DNA from: Vibrio porteresiae DSM 19223
GTDB lineage: Bacteria; Pseudomonadota; Gammaproteobacteria; Enterobacterales; Vibrionaceae
DNA length: 64,000 bases
Assembly (NCBI RefSeq): GCF_024347055.1
Contig: NZ_AP024895.1
Span: 1-64,000 of the forward strand
Reading direction: 5' to 3'
The notes below the pieces were generated by a model that saw only the letters and a program-made list of their open reading frames with translations, searched no databases and was not told the origin of the DNA. The translations under genes and the position numbers were made by a program. The stretch's first letter is position 1; each line of letters starts with the position of its first letter. Positions 17,903-26,002 of this stretch are shown here, piece after piece.

Positions 17903-19150
17903 CTACTCAACGTAGGCTTTTGCCACTTCTTCAGCAATGATATTGATGCCTTTTTGCATCGCTTCATTGTCTTGAACATAGTTCATACGTAAGCATTGAT
18001 GAGCGTGAGGCCACTCTTCTTTCTGACCAATAAAGAAATATTCCCCCGGAACTACTAGTACACCACGCGCTTTTAAACGTTGGTAAAGTTTCATTGTGGT
18101 GATTGGTAGCCCATCAAACCATAGCCATAAAAAGATAGCGCCTTCCGGTTTATGGATACGAAAACGAGAATCGGTAATCGCTTCTTGCAGCATAGCAACC
18201 GCTTGAGCAGCCTTTAGACGATAAAAAGGTTTGATTACCTCTTGGCTTAAACGCAGTAAGTCGCCTTTTTCTATCATCTTTTGGGCGATTGCAGGGCCAA
18301 CACCACTCGGTGCTAGGCTGATAATGCCATTCATGTTCGCGAGTGCTTGGGTGATTTTCTCGTTGGCGATCACGATGCCACAACGCACACCTGGTAATCC
18401 CAGTTTCGACAAGCTCATACATAGAATGGTGTTGTCATTCCAGAACGGTTCAACGTCTTCAAAAATGATGTTAGGGAAAGGTACGCCGTAAGCATTATCG
18501 ATGATCAGCGGAATGTTGTTCGCACGAGCTAGCTCATCGAGCTTATGGATTTCCTCTTCGGTTAATACGTTGCCAGTTGGGTTTGTTGGACGAGAGGCAC
18601 AAATGGCAGCCACCGACTCATCAACATGTAGCTGTTCAAAATCGACATGATATTTAAATAAGCCGTTATCGAGTAATTCGATCTCTGGACGGTAGGAGAC
18701 AAAGATATCTTCATCAATACCTGAATCACCATAACCAATGTATTCCGGAGCAAGAGGTAGCAAGATTTTTTTGTGTGAACCGTCGGGTTGTTTGCCCGCC
18801 AACAGATTAAACAAATAGAAAAAGCCACTTTGACTACCATTGGTTAAGCTGATGTTTTTTTCGCTGATGTTCCAACCATAGGTGTCTTTAATTAGAGTCG
18901 CTAACAACTTGATGAATTGGTCTTTTCCTTGCGGGCCATCGTAGTTTGTCATGGCCGAAATCAGCGAGCCGTCCTTGAGCATTTCTTCACTGGTTTGCTT
19001 AAAGTAATCGAGCATCTCTGGAATCGCTGCGGGGTTGCCGCCACCGAGCATAATTGCGCCCGGTGTTCTAAGACCATCATTGAGATCGTCCATTAATTGG
19101 GTGATGCCGGAATACCGATTAAACTTCTCGCCAAATGTTGAAAACTGCAT
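17903..19150 (-). CDS. avtA: Valine-pyruvate aminotransferase AvtA
   Basis: A 415-residue class-I PLP aminotransferase that interconverts valine/alanine and their 2-oxoacids (transaminase C). MLGGGNPAAIPEM near the N terminus and SLSKLGLPGVRCG (PLP-lysine region) are typical of AvtA. ASRPTNPTGN binds the cofactor phosphate side. It may matter here because ilvE, transaminase B, is not in its usual place in the nearby ilv operon; AvtA could partly cover valine formation, which is inference. Confidence 0.95.
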   Translation of the reverse strand: MQFSTFGEKFNRYSGITQLMDDLNDGLRTPGAIMLGGGNPAAIPEMLDYFKQTSEEMLKDGSLISAMTNYDGPQGKDQFIKLLATLIKDTYGWNISEKNISLTNGSQSGFFYLFNLLAGKQPDGSHKKILLPLAPEYIGYGDSGIDEDIFVSYRPEIELLDNGLFKYHVDFEQLHVDESVAAICASRPTNPTGNVLTEEEIHKLDELARANNIPLIIDNAYGVPFPNIIFEDVEPFWNDNTILCMSLSKLGLPGVRCGIVIANEKITQALANMNGIISLAPSGVGPAIAQKMIEKGDLLRLSQEVIKPFYRLKAAQAVAMLQEAITDSRFRIHKPEGAIFLWLWFDGLPITTMKLYQRLKARGVLVVPGEYFFIGQKEEWPHAHQCLRMNYVQDNEAMQKGINIIAEEVAKAYVE

Positions 19151-19283
19151 TACTCGAATACCTGATATGTGTGTTTGTTTTTATTAGTAAAGTGTGGCGC
19201 AAAAAGCACCGTGTTGAGTCTTTATTGAACATACCGCATCAAACAAGTCTATCAAAGTAATATTTTGTTTTAGTGGAAAAAAG

Positions 19284-19311
19284 AAAGCCCGACTCTTTCG
19301 AGTCGAGCTTT
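19284..19311 (-). terminator. Terminator of glyQS
   Basis: Hairpin of about 12 pairs with one mismatch around GACTC/GAGTC and loop TTTC. On the minus strand it lies about 25 bases past the glyS stop and is followed by a T-rich tract. Confidence 0.8.
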
Positions 19312-19336
19312 GAATGCCATAATCAGAATATTATGC

Positions 19337-21403
19337 TTATTTCTGTAGTAGAGAAATATCAGCAATCTGTAGGAACAGGTTACGCAGATTATTCAATAGC
19401 GTTAGACGGTTAAGTTTCAACGCTTCATCATCCGCCATTACCATAACGTTATCGAAGAATGCATCCACTGGCTCACGTAGGTCAGCAAGTTTAGTTAATG
19501 CTTCTTGATAGTTACCGGTAGCGAATGCTGGTTCAAGCGCTTCAGCCATCACGGTTACTGCTTCTGCTAGAGATTTCTCTTGGTCTTCTTGAAGAAGAGC
19601 AAGATCGATTTCTTCTGCTAGCGCACCGTCGAATTTCGCAAGGATGTTACCTACACGTTTGTTCGCTGCTGCTAGTGCTTCTGCTGCATCTAAACCACGG
19701 AAGTGAGATACCGCTTTAACACGTTGGTCAAAGTCCGCAGGTTTAGTTGGGTGACGCGCTAGAACTGCTTGGATGATATCCACGCTGAAGCCTTCGTCTT
19801 GGTACCATGCGCGGAAACGACCTAGCATGAATTCCAATACGTCTTCTTCTACGTTTGCGTTAGTTAGTTTGTCACCAAATAGCGATTTCGCTTTAGCAAT
19901 CAGGTCAACTAGGTCTAAGTTGTAACCGTATTCAACGATGATACGCAGCACACCTAGAGACGCGCGACGCAGTGCAAATGGGTCAGAACCTTTTGGTGCT
20001 TGGCCAATACCGAAGATACCCACGATAGTGTCTAGCTTGTCTGCCATGGCAACTGCTGCAGATACGCCGTTGCTTGGTAGTTGGTCACCCGCGAAACGAG
20101 GCATGTATTGCTCGTTTAGAGCAACAGCAACCTGCTCATCTTCACCGTCGTGGCGAGCGTAGTGCATACCCATAACGCCTTGAGTATCGGTAAATTCGAA
20201 TACCATTGAGGTCATTAGGTCACATTTTGCGAGTAGGCCAGCACGTTTTGCTTTTTCTACGTCAGTACCGATTTGCTCAGCGATGTAGCCAGCAAGTTCA
20301 GTAATACGATCGGTTTTGTCTTTGATTGTGCCAAGTTTGATCTGGAAAATTGCTTTTTCTAGAAGAGGTAGGCGATCAACCAATTTTTGTTTACGGTCAG
20401 TATTGAAGAAGAATTCTGCATCCGCTAGACGTGGACGAACGACTTTCTCGTTACCTTCGATAACGTGACGTGGCTCTTTAGATTCGATGTTAGATACGAA
20501 AATAAAGTTAGGCAGCAGGTTTTTGTTCTCGTCGTACACTGGGAAGTATTTTTGGTCACCTTTCATGGTGTAAACCAATGCTTCTGCAGGAACAGCCAAG
20601 AATTTTTCTTCGAATTTCGCAGTTAGAACCACTGGCCATTCAACTAGGCCGGTCACTTCTTCTACTAGGTCATCTTCAAGGTCAGCTACACCGCCAACTT
20701 TGGCAGCAGCAGCTTGAGAGTCTTTGATGATGATCGCTTTACGAGTTTCGTAGTCAGCAATGACTTTACCGCGCTCTTCAAGAATCGCTGGGTATTGAGA
20801 TGCTGAATCGATGGTGAACTCAGGTTCGCCCATGAAACGGTGGCCACGAAGAGTACGTGCCGATTTCACGCCTAGGATTTCGCCTTCGATAAGATCTGAG
20901 TCCATAAGGATAGTCAGAGTCTTAACTGGACGGATAAATTGAGTTTCTTTGTCGCCCCAACGCATTGGTTTTGCGATTGGCAGGTTCGCTAGTGCTTTTG
21001 CTGCGAGTTCAACAATGATGTCTTGGGTCGGTTGACCTTTTACTTCTTGTTTGAACAGTAGCCATTCGCCTTTATCTGTCGCAATACGATCAGCTTGTTC
21101 AACAGTAATGCCGTTACCGCGAGCCCAACCTTGAGCTGCTTTGGTTGGATTACCGTCTGCATCGAACGCTACGTTGACCGCTGGACCACGTTTTTCAACG
21201 ACTTTGTCAGCTTGTGCTTCAGCAAGAGCAGTGACTTTAAGAGCAAGACGACGAGGAGTCGCATACCATTTCACGCCTTGGTGAGACAGTTCTGCATCTT
21301 TCAGTTCTTTTTCGAAGTTTGCTGCAAACGCTTCTGCTAGGGTGCGCAGTTGAGTTGGTGGAAGTTCTTCGGTACCAAGCTCAATCAGAAATTCTTTAGC
21401 CAT
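19337..21403 (-). CDS. glyS: Glycyl-tRNA synthetase beta subunit
   Basis: A 688-residue subunit of the bacterial alpha2beta2 glycyl-tRNA synthetase; it recognises tRNA-Gly. It starts MAKEFLIELGTEELPPTQLR, the family hallmark. The HD-like domain region LLAKCDLMTSMVFEFTDTQGVMG is present, and the C terminus is the anticodon-binding helical domain. It follows glyQ by 11 bases in one operon. Confidence 0.98.
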   Translation of the reverse strand: MAKEFLIELGTEELPPTQLRTLAEAFAANFEKELKDAELSHQGVKWYATPRRLALKVTALAEAQADKVVEKRGPAVNVAFDADGNPTKAAQGWARGNGITVEQADRIATDKGEWLLFKQEVKGQPTQDIIVELAAKALANLPIAKPMRWGDKETQFIRPVKTLTILMDSDLIEGEILGVKSARTLRGHRFMGEPEFTIDSASQYPAILEERGKVIADYETRKAIIIKDSQAAAAKVGGVADLEDDLVEEVTGLVEWPVVLTAKFEEKFLAVPAEALVYTMKGDQKYFPVYDENKNLLPNFIFVSNIESKEPRHVIEGNEKVVRPRLADAEFFFNTDRKQKLVDRLPLLEKAIFQIKLGTIKDKTDRITELAGYIAEQIGTDVEKAKRAGLLAKCDLMTSMVFEFTDTQGVMGMHYARHDGEDEQVAVALNEQYMPRFAGDQLPSNGVSAAVAMADKLDTIVGIFGIGQAPKGSDPFALRRASLGVLRIIVEYGYNLDLVDLIAKAKSLFGDKLTNANVEEDVLEFMLGRFRAWYQDEGFSVDIIQAVLARHPTKPADFDQRVKAVSHFRGLDAAEALAAANKRVGNILAKFDGALAEEIDLALLQEDQEKSLAEAVTVMAEALEPAFATGNYQEALTKLADLREPVDAFFDNVMVMADDEALKLNRLTLLNNLRNLFLQIADISLLQK

Positions 21404-21414
21404 TATTCTTCCCC

Positions 21415-22335
21415 TTATGCTTTGTCGTCTGATTTATTACACATAGGGAAACCTAGAGCTTCACGAGATGCGTAATACGCTTCTGCTACTGACTTAGTTA
21501 AGTCACGAATACGCAGAATGTAGCGTTGACGTTCAGTTACGGAGATCGCTTTACGCGCATCCAGTAGGTTGAACGAATGCGCTGCTTTCAGAATGCGTTC
21601 GTAAGCAGGAAGAGGAAGTGGTTTTTCTAGTGAAAGAAGGTGTTTACATTCTTTCTCACACTGATTGAAGTAAGTGAAAAGGAAATCCACATCAGCGTGT
21701 TCAAAGTTGTAAGTTGATTGTTCAACTTCGTTTTGGTGGTAGATGTCACCATAAGTCACTTTACCTAGAGGACCATCAGTCCAAACTAGGTCATACACAG
21801 AATCTACGCCCTGAATGTACATAGCAAGACGTTCGACACCGTAAGTGATTTCACCTGTAACCGGTTTACATTCCAGGCCGCCAACTTGTTGGAAGTAAGT
21901 AAACTGTGTCACTTCCATACCGTTTAGCCAAACTTCCCAGCCTAGACCCCAAGCACCCAGAGTTGGGTTTTCCCAGTTGTCTTCCACGAAACGAATATCG
22001 TGAACTTGTGGATCAATACCTAATACTTTTAGTGAGCCTAGGTAAAGTTCTTGAATGTTGTCTGGAGAAGGTTTGATAACTACTTGAAATTGGTAGTAGT
22101 GCTGTAGGCGGTTTGGGTTTTCGCCATAACGACCGTCGGTAGGACGACGAGATGGTTGAACGTAAGCCGTTGCCATTGGCTCAGGACCAAGAGCACGCAA
22201 GCATGTCATTGGGTGAGAAGTACCAGCACCCACTTCCATATCTAGTGGTTGAACAATGGTGCAGCCTTGTTGGGCCCAATAATCCTGCAGCGCGAGGATC
22301 ATACCCTGAAAGGTTTTGATATCGTATTTTTGCAT
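21415..22335 (-). CDS. glyQ: Glycyl-tRNA synthetase alpha subunit
   Basis: A 306-residue class-II catalytic subunit that activates glycine. Conserved segments include MQKYDIKTFQGMILALQDYWAQQGC, EVGAGTSHPMT, RPTDGRYGENPNRLQHYYQFQV and GVERLAMYIQGVDSVYDL. First gene of glyQS. Its promoter must lie in the region shared with the divergent manganese riboswitch. Confidence 0.98.
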   Translation of the reverse strand: MQKYDIKTFQGMILALQDYWAQQGCTIVQPLDMEVGAGTSHPMTCLRALGPEPMATAYVQPSRRPTDGRYGENPNRLQHYYQFQVVIKPSPDNIQELYLGSLKVLGIDPQVHDIRFVEDNWENPTLGAWGLGWEVWLNGMEVTQFTYFQQVGGLECKPVTGEITYGVERLAMYIQGVDSVYDLVWTDGPLGKVTYGDIYHQNEVEQSTYNFEHADVDFLFTYFNQCEKECKHLLSLEKPLPLPAYERILKAAHSFNLLDARKAISVTERQRYILRIRDLTKSVAEAYYASREALGFPMCNKSDDKA

Positions 22336-22549
22336 AGTCAGGTTCGCGCGATTCTTTCTGTCTGAAGTGATAAAAAATTGCCCCCAAGTATACCTAGTTC
22401 TGCTGCGACAAAGTAGAGGAAATCTTGTTTAATTATTGGGCATAAATTTCGTTTAATGGATTTTTCCCTTGATAATGTAGGGTTTTGGCCGGAAATGCCG
22501 CGCCAGAATGGATTTAGACTTGTGCTTTATATTCTTGGTCGCTATGATT

Positions 22550-22692
22550 CGGGCCGTCTTTGGGGAGTAGCTTATCGAACACAGCCTGTGTTTGGTTCGT
22601 TCGTCAACATAATCTCTGTTTCTGCTTAATGATTGTAAGCACATGGAGTGGCGCTCGAGACTTGGCACCCAGCCGAGTTTAGCAAGACCTTA
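22550..22692 (+). promoter_or_regulatory. Mn2+ riboswitch (yybP-ykoY family)
   Basis: The hallmark GGGGAGTAG lies at 22562-22570, CGTCAACATA at 22602-22611 and GCAAGACCT at 22682-22690. P1 is GTCTT (22556-22560) with AAGAC (22684-22688). This motif set is that of the Mn2+-sensing leaders of E. coli alx and mntP. The downstream gene encodes a manganese-exporter family protein, in agreement with the ligand. Confidence 0.9.
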
Positions 22693-22733
22693 GACAAACA
22701 TCACAAACCGGGGTGGGGAGTGACGTTTGTCTA
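22691..22733 (+). promoter_or_regulatory. Expression platform of the Mn2+ riboswitch
   Basis: A 9-bp inverted repeat TAGACAAAC/GTTTGTCTA encloses the G-rich GGGGTGGGGAG. The G-rich part can also pair with CCCTGCCCCA downstream (22751-22760). Mutually exclusive pairings of this kind could expose or hide the translation start. There is no clear T run, so I favour control at translation. Confidence 0.5.
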
Positions 22734-22771
22734 TGGTTTATATAATAAATCCCTGCCCCATTGAGTATGTC

Positions 22772-23326
22772 GTGAGCGTTTTAGCTGTTTCTATTAGTAC
22801 TGTTGCGTTAGCCGAAATCGGTGATCGAACGCAGCTTCTATCCCTTTTGTTGGTCAGTCGTTACCGTAAGCCAGTGCCGATCATTTTGGCGATTTTGGCT
22901 GCAACCATTACTAACCATGCTTTAGCTGCATGGTTGGGTGTCGTGGTGGCTGACTACATCACTCCTGAAATCCTAAAATGGGTTATTGCTGCGAGCTTCT
23001 TAGCAATGGCCGGTTGGATTTTGATTCCTGATAAAATCGATGACGATGAGTCTATTTCTAACCGTGGTCCTTTTATCGCAAGTTTTATCGCGTTCTTTGT
23101 GGCTGAAATTGGTGACAAAACCCAAATCGCAACCTCTATTCTTGGTGCGCATTATGCGACTCAACTTGAATGGGTGGTCATGGGGAGCACCATCGGTATG
23201 TTGCTGGCAAACGTACCTGTGGTATTGATTGGTAAACTCTCTGCCGACAAGATGCCTTTGGCATTGATCCGTAAAGTGACTGCGGTGCTATTTATCGGTT
23301 TGGCTGTGGCATCGGCGTTTTATTAA
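22772..23326 (+). CDS. mneA: Manganese exporter, MneA/TMEM165 (UPF0016) family
   Basis: A 184-residue inner-membrane protein with about six helices and the duplicated family motif, EIGDRTQLL in the first half and EIGDKTQIA in the second. The acidic residues of these motifs line the ion path. V. cholerae MneA exports Mn2+. I prefer the GTG start at 22772 (VSVLAVSISTVALAEIGD), which fits family length; an ATG at 22733 would add 13 unusual residues (VYIINPCPIEY) but lies nearer a G-rich Shine-Dalgarno. The gene sits directly behind a Mn2+ riboswitch. Confidence 0.88.
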   Translation: MSVLAVSISTVALAEIGDRTQLLSLLLVSRYRKPVPIILAILAATITNHALAAWLGVVVADYITPEILKWVIAASFLAMAGWILIPDKIDDDESISNRGPFIASFIAFFVAEIGDKTQIATSILGAHYATQLEWVVMGSTIGMLLANVPVVLIGKLSADKMPLALIRKVTAVLFIGLAVASAFY

Positions 23327-23448
23327 CCAGAAGTCGTAGATCACACTCTGTCACAGAAATTGATTGAGAGTGAGGGCTGTCATACCTAACTGATAACTCC
23401 CATGCTACTGTTTAAGTAGTTGAGGCGGTTATCGAAAGAGGGCTGACT

Positions 23449-23709
23449 ATGCTGACACGTTATACGGGTATGAGTACTAAAAGCCAAAGTTATCTCTTTA
23501 GCTTTGGTCTTTTGCTGACTTTCTTAGGTATGGCGTTAACGGATATGTGGTTACCTATGGTGGTGGGGGCGTTTGTCCTAACCATTTTGACACTCGAATC
23601 TTGGATTCGATTGCTTTATATCATGCCGTTACGAGAGGAGCTTCGAGCTGTGCATCGCGAACTGCACAAGCTGCAATCTGAATTTCACTCAATAAAAAAC
23701 GATCAATAG
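23449..23709 (+). CDS. Small inner-membrane protein of unknown function
   Basis: I do not recognise this 86-residue protein. It has two closely spaced membrane helices (about residues 16-32 and 35-55), then an amphipathic, charged C-terminal helix (REELRAVHRELHKLQSEFHSIK) with heptad character, probably in the cytoplasm. The ATG at 23449 has GAGGG 6 bases upstream. It stands alone between the manganese exporter and a bidirectional terminator. Confidence 0.75.
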   Translation: MLTRYTGMSTKSQSYLFSFGLLLTFLGMALTDMWLPMVVGAFVLTILTLESWIRLLYIMPLREELRAVHRELHKLQSEFHSIKNDQ

Positions 23710-23711
23710 TA

Positions 23712-23743
23712 AAAGAGGCTGCCAATAGGCAGCCTCTTTTTTT
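23712..23743. terminator. Bidirectional terminator
   Basis: Perfect 12-bp stem AAAGAGGCTGCC/GGCAGCCTCTTT with loop AATA and T runs on both strands. It separates the convergent small membrane protein gene and tusA. Confidence 0.95.
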
Positions 23744-23752
23744 CACTAGCGA

Positions 23753-24001
23753 TTACGCTAAACCTTTTCTAATCACATACAGATAAGGCACTGCATCCGT
23801 TTGTGCTTCTATAAGTTGGTGATCCATAAAACGACAAAAGCTCGGAATATCACGAGTGGTTGATGGGTCATCCGCTTTAATCAGCAAAACATCTCCGTCT
23901 TGCATGTTACGGATGGTTTTTCGCACCATCATCACTGGCTCAGGACAACGAAGTCCTTCTGCTTCTAATGTCACAGTGGCTTCTTCAGGATTAAAATTCA
24001 T
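23753..24001 (-). CDS. tusA: TusA, sulfur carrier protein
   Basis: An 82-residue sulfurtransferase that accepts persulfide sulfur from IscS and passes it to TusBCD for 2-thiouridine of tRNA wobble bases. The active cysteine is in LRCPEPVMMVRKTI. DDPSTTRDIPSFCRFM is conserved. The start ATG at 24001 (MNFNPEE) is preferred; a TTG 12 bases upstream is possible but unneeded. Confidence 0.95.
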   Translation of the reverse strand: MNFNPEEATVTLEAEGLRCPEPVMMVRKTIRNMQDGDVLLIKADDPSTTRDIPSFCRFMDHQLIEAQTDAVPYLYVIRKGLA

Positions 24002-24135
24002 GGTCAAACTCAAATTAGCAGTAGCGTTTGGGGCTAGATGATACTAGTGAAGAAAAAATATTCAACACAACCTTGGCAAAGTAACTTTTTTGTTATAATT
24101 TAATTAACAAGTTTGTAACAAAGTGTAGCCGCGAA

Positions 24136-24336
24136 ATGACCTCACTCGACAGAATTACCATATACGCCGTGTTGTGCTTTATTTCCATCTGTTCTTTTTT
24201 CATGGGATCGCCCAACAACGAATCATTGATGCCATTAGTCGGGCTTTTCGCCACGGTGGCAGCGTTGTGGGCAGAATTTAACTTGAAGAAAAAGAAACCA
24301 CTTGTGTCACCAACAGAAGATAACCAGTCACAGTAA
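24136..24336 (+). CDS. Small membrane protein of unknown function
   Basis: A 66-residue protein with two hydrophobic segments (about 8-23 and 31-47) and a lysine-rich, polar tail (LKKKKPLVSPTED). I do not recognise a family. It is followed by its own terminator, which supports it being real. Confidence 0.6.
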   Translation: MTSLDRITIYAVLCFISICSFFMGSPNNESLMPLVGLFATVAALWAEFNLKKKKPLVSPTEDNQSQ

Positions 24337-24393
24337 GCATTACTTCCATAACTACTCTACTAATAATTACTATCCCGATTTTTCTTGGGCTTC

Positions 24394-24417
24394 CCCGTCG
24401 AAAGGCGGGATTTTTTT
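24394..24417 (+). terminator. Terminator of the small membrane protein gene
   Basis: Stem CCCGTC/GGCGGG (one G-T pair), loop GAAA, then a T run on the plus strand. Confidence 0.8.
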
Positions 24418-24423
24418 ATAAAA

Positions 24424-24446
24424 AAACCACCGATAAACGGTGGTTT
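24424..24446 (-). terminator. Terminator of the ilv operon
   Basis: Stem AAACCACCG/CGGTGGTTT with a 5-base loop and a T run on the minus strand, 20 bases past the ilvA stop. Confidence 0.9.
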
Positions 24447-24465
24447 TAACATCAGAAAGTGCGAG

Positions 24466-25998
24466 TTATTTGGCGAGGAAGAAACGATAAGAAGGGTTAT
24501 CGGTTTCGTCTTTGTATTGGTAGCTCAACTCAACAAGATGCTCTGAAAAACGAGCAAGGTCATCGTTGGATAACTCAAAGCCACACAGAACACGACCATA
24601 GTCAGCTCCGTGGTTGCGATAGTTAAACAGGCTGATATTCCAATGTGTTCCTAACGTACTTAAGAACTTCAATAATGCGCCAGGGTATTCAGGAAACTCG
24701 AAGCTATAAAGGCGTTCTTGCAGCGGTTTAGAGGGTTTACCACCGATCATATAACGAATGTGCAGCTTCGCCATTTCATCATCAGAAAGGTCTTGGACTG
24801 GATAACCTGCTTTGTGCAAATCCGCAATGATGCTTTTTAGTTCTTCTTGGCCACCTTGGAGGCGAACCCCAACGAAGATATTTGCCAACTGGTCATCACC
24901 GTAACGGTAGTTGAATTCCGTTACCGCACGTTCACCAATAATTTGGCAAAACTCGAAGAAGGCACCTTTACGTTCAGGAATGGTGACGGCCAAGAGACCT
25001 TCACGTTTTTCACCTAATTCACAGCGTTCAGAAACGTAACGTAGACCATGGAAGTTGGTGTTAGCACCAGATAGAACGGTAGCGAGTTTCTTATCGGATA
25101 GCTCGTTTTGTTCTGCGTATTTTTTCAAACCAGCAAGAGCCAGCGCACCGGATGGTTCAGCAATCGCACGAGTGTCTTCAAAGATATCTTTGACCGCTGC
25201 GCAAATCTCATCGCTAGAAACACACACATGACCATCGAGGTATTTTTGGCAAAGACGGAAGGTTTCGTTACCAATGCGTTTGACCGCAACCCCATCGGCG
25301 AACATGCTCACTTGATCCAGTACCACAGGTTCACCTGCATCAAGAGCCGCTTTTAAACAGGCAGAGTCTTCTGGCTCAACGGCAATCACTTTGACTTCTG
25401 GCATCAACTGTTTGACCAATACGGCGATACCTGCCGCCAAACCGCCGCCGCCAACAGGAACGAAGATGTAATCCAAGCTACTGTTTTGTTGCAGCATTTC
25501 TAAGCCGATAGTGCCTTGTCCTGCAATCACTAATGGGTGATCGAAAGGTGGAACAAACGTATAACCATTTTCAGCAGCAAGGCGTTCAGCTTCACCTTTG
25601 GCTTCATCAAAGTTATTACCAAACAGCACGACATTACCGCCAAAGCCTTTTACCGCTGAAACTTTAATGTCTGGTGTGGTTTTTGGCATGACGATAGTGG
25701 TACGAATCCCCAATTTGGCACCAGAAAGCGCCATGCCTTGGGCATGGTTACCTGCAGAAGCCGCAATGACTCCCGCTGCTTTTTGGTCTTCGGTTAGGCT
25801 CGAAACCATATTGTAAGCACCGCGCAATTTAAATGAGTGAACCGGTTGGCGGTCTTCTCGTTTAATTTGTACTTGGTTGCCAATGCGTTCGGAAAGGCGA
25901 GTCATCTCTTGCAGAGGAGACACATGGGCAACATCGTAAACAGGTGCTTTGATGATTTGGCGCAGATACTCTGCGCCAGTTGGTTTGGATTCTGTCAT
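24466..25998 (-). CDS. ilvA: Threonine deaminase (biosynthetic) IlvA
   Basis: A 510-residue PLP enzyme converting threonine to 2-oxobutanoate, the first step of isoleucine synthesis. The PLP lysine is in FKLRGAYNMV, and the phosphate-binding glycine loop is VGGGGLAAG. The C-terminal third has two ACT-like regulatory subdomains (RYGDDQLANIF and YRNHGADYGRVLCGFEL), where isoleucine inhibits and valine activates. Last gene of ilvGMDA, 4 bases after ilvD. Confidence 0.98.
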   Translation of the reverse strand: MTESKPTGAEYLRQIIKAPVYDVAHVSPLQEMTRLSERIGNQVQIKREDRQPVHSFKLRGAYNMVSSLTEDQKAAGVIAASAGNHAQGMALSGAKLGIRTTIVMPKTTPDIKVSAVKGFGGNVVLFGNNFDEAKGEAERLAAENGYTFVPPFDHPLVIAGQGTIGLEMLQQNSSLDYIFVPVGGGGLAAGIAVLVKQLMPEVKVIAVEPEDSACLKAALDAGEPVVLDQVSMFADGVAVKRIGNETFRLCQKYLDGHVCVSSDEICAAVKDIFEDTRAIAEPSGALALAGLKKYAEQNELSDKKLATVLSGANTNFHGLRYVSERCELGEKREGLLAVTIPERKGAFFEFCQIIGERAVTEFNYRYGDDQLANIFVGVRLQGGQEELKSIIADLHKAGYPVQDLSDDEMAKLHIRYMIGGKPSKPLQERLYSFEFPEYPGALLKFLSTLGTHWNISLFNYRNHGADYGRVLCGFELSNDDLARFSEHLVELSYQYKDETDNPSYRFFLAK

Positions 25999-26002
25999 GC
26001 AC

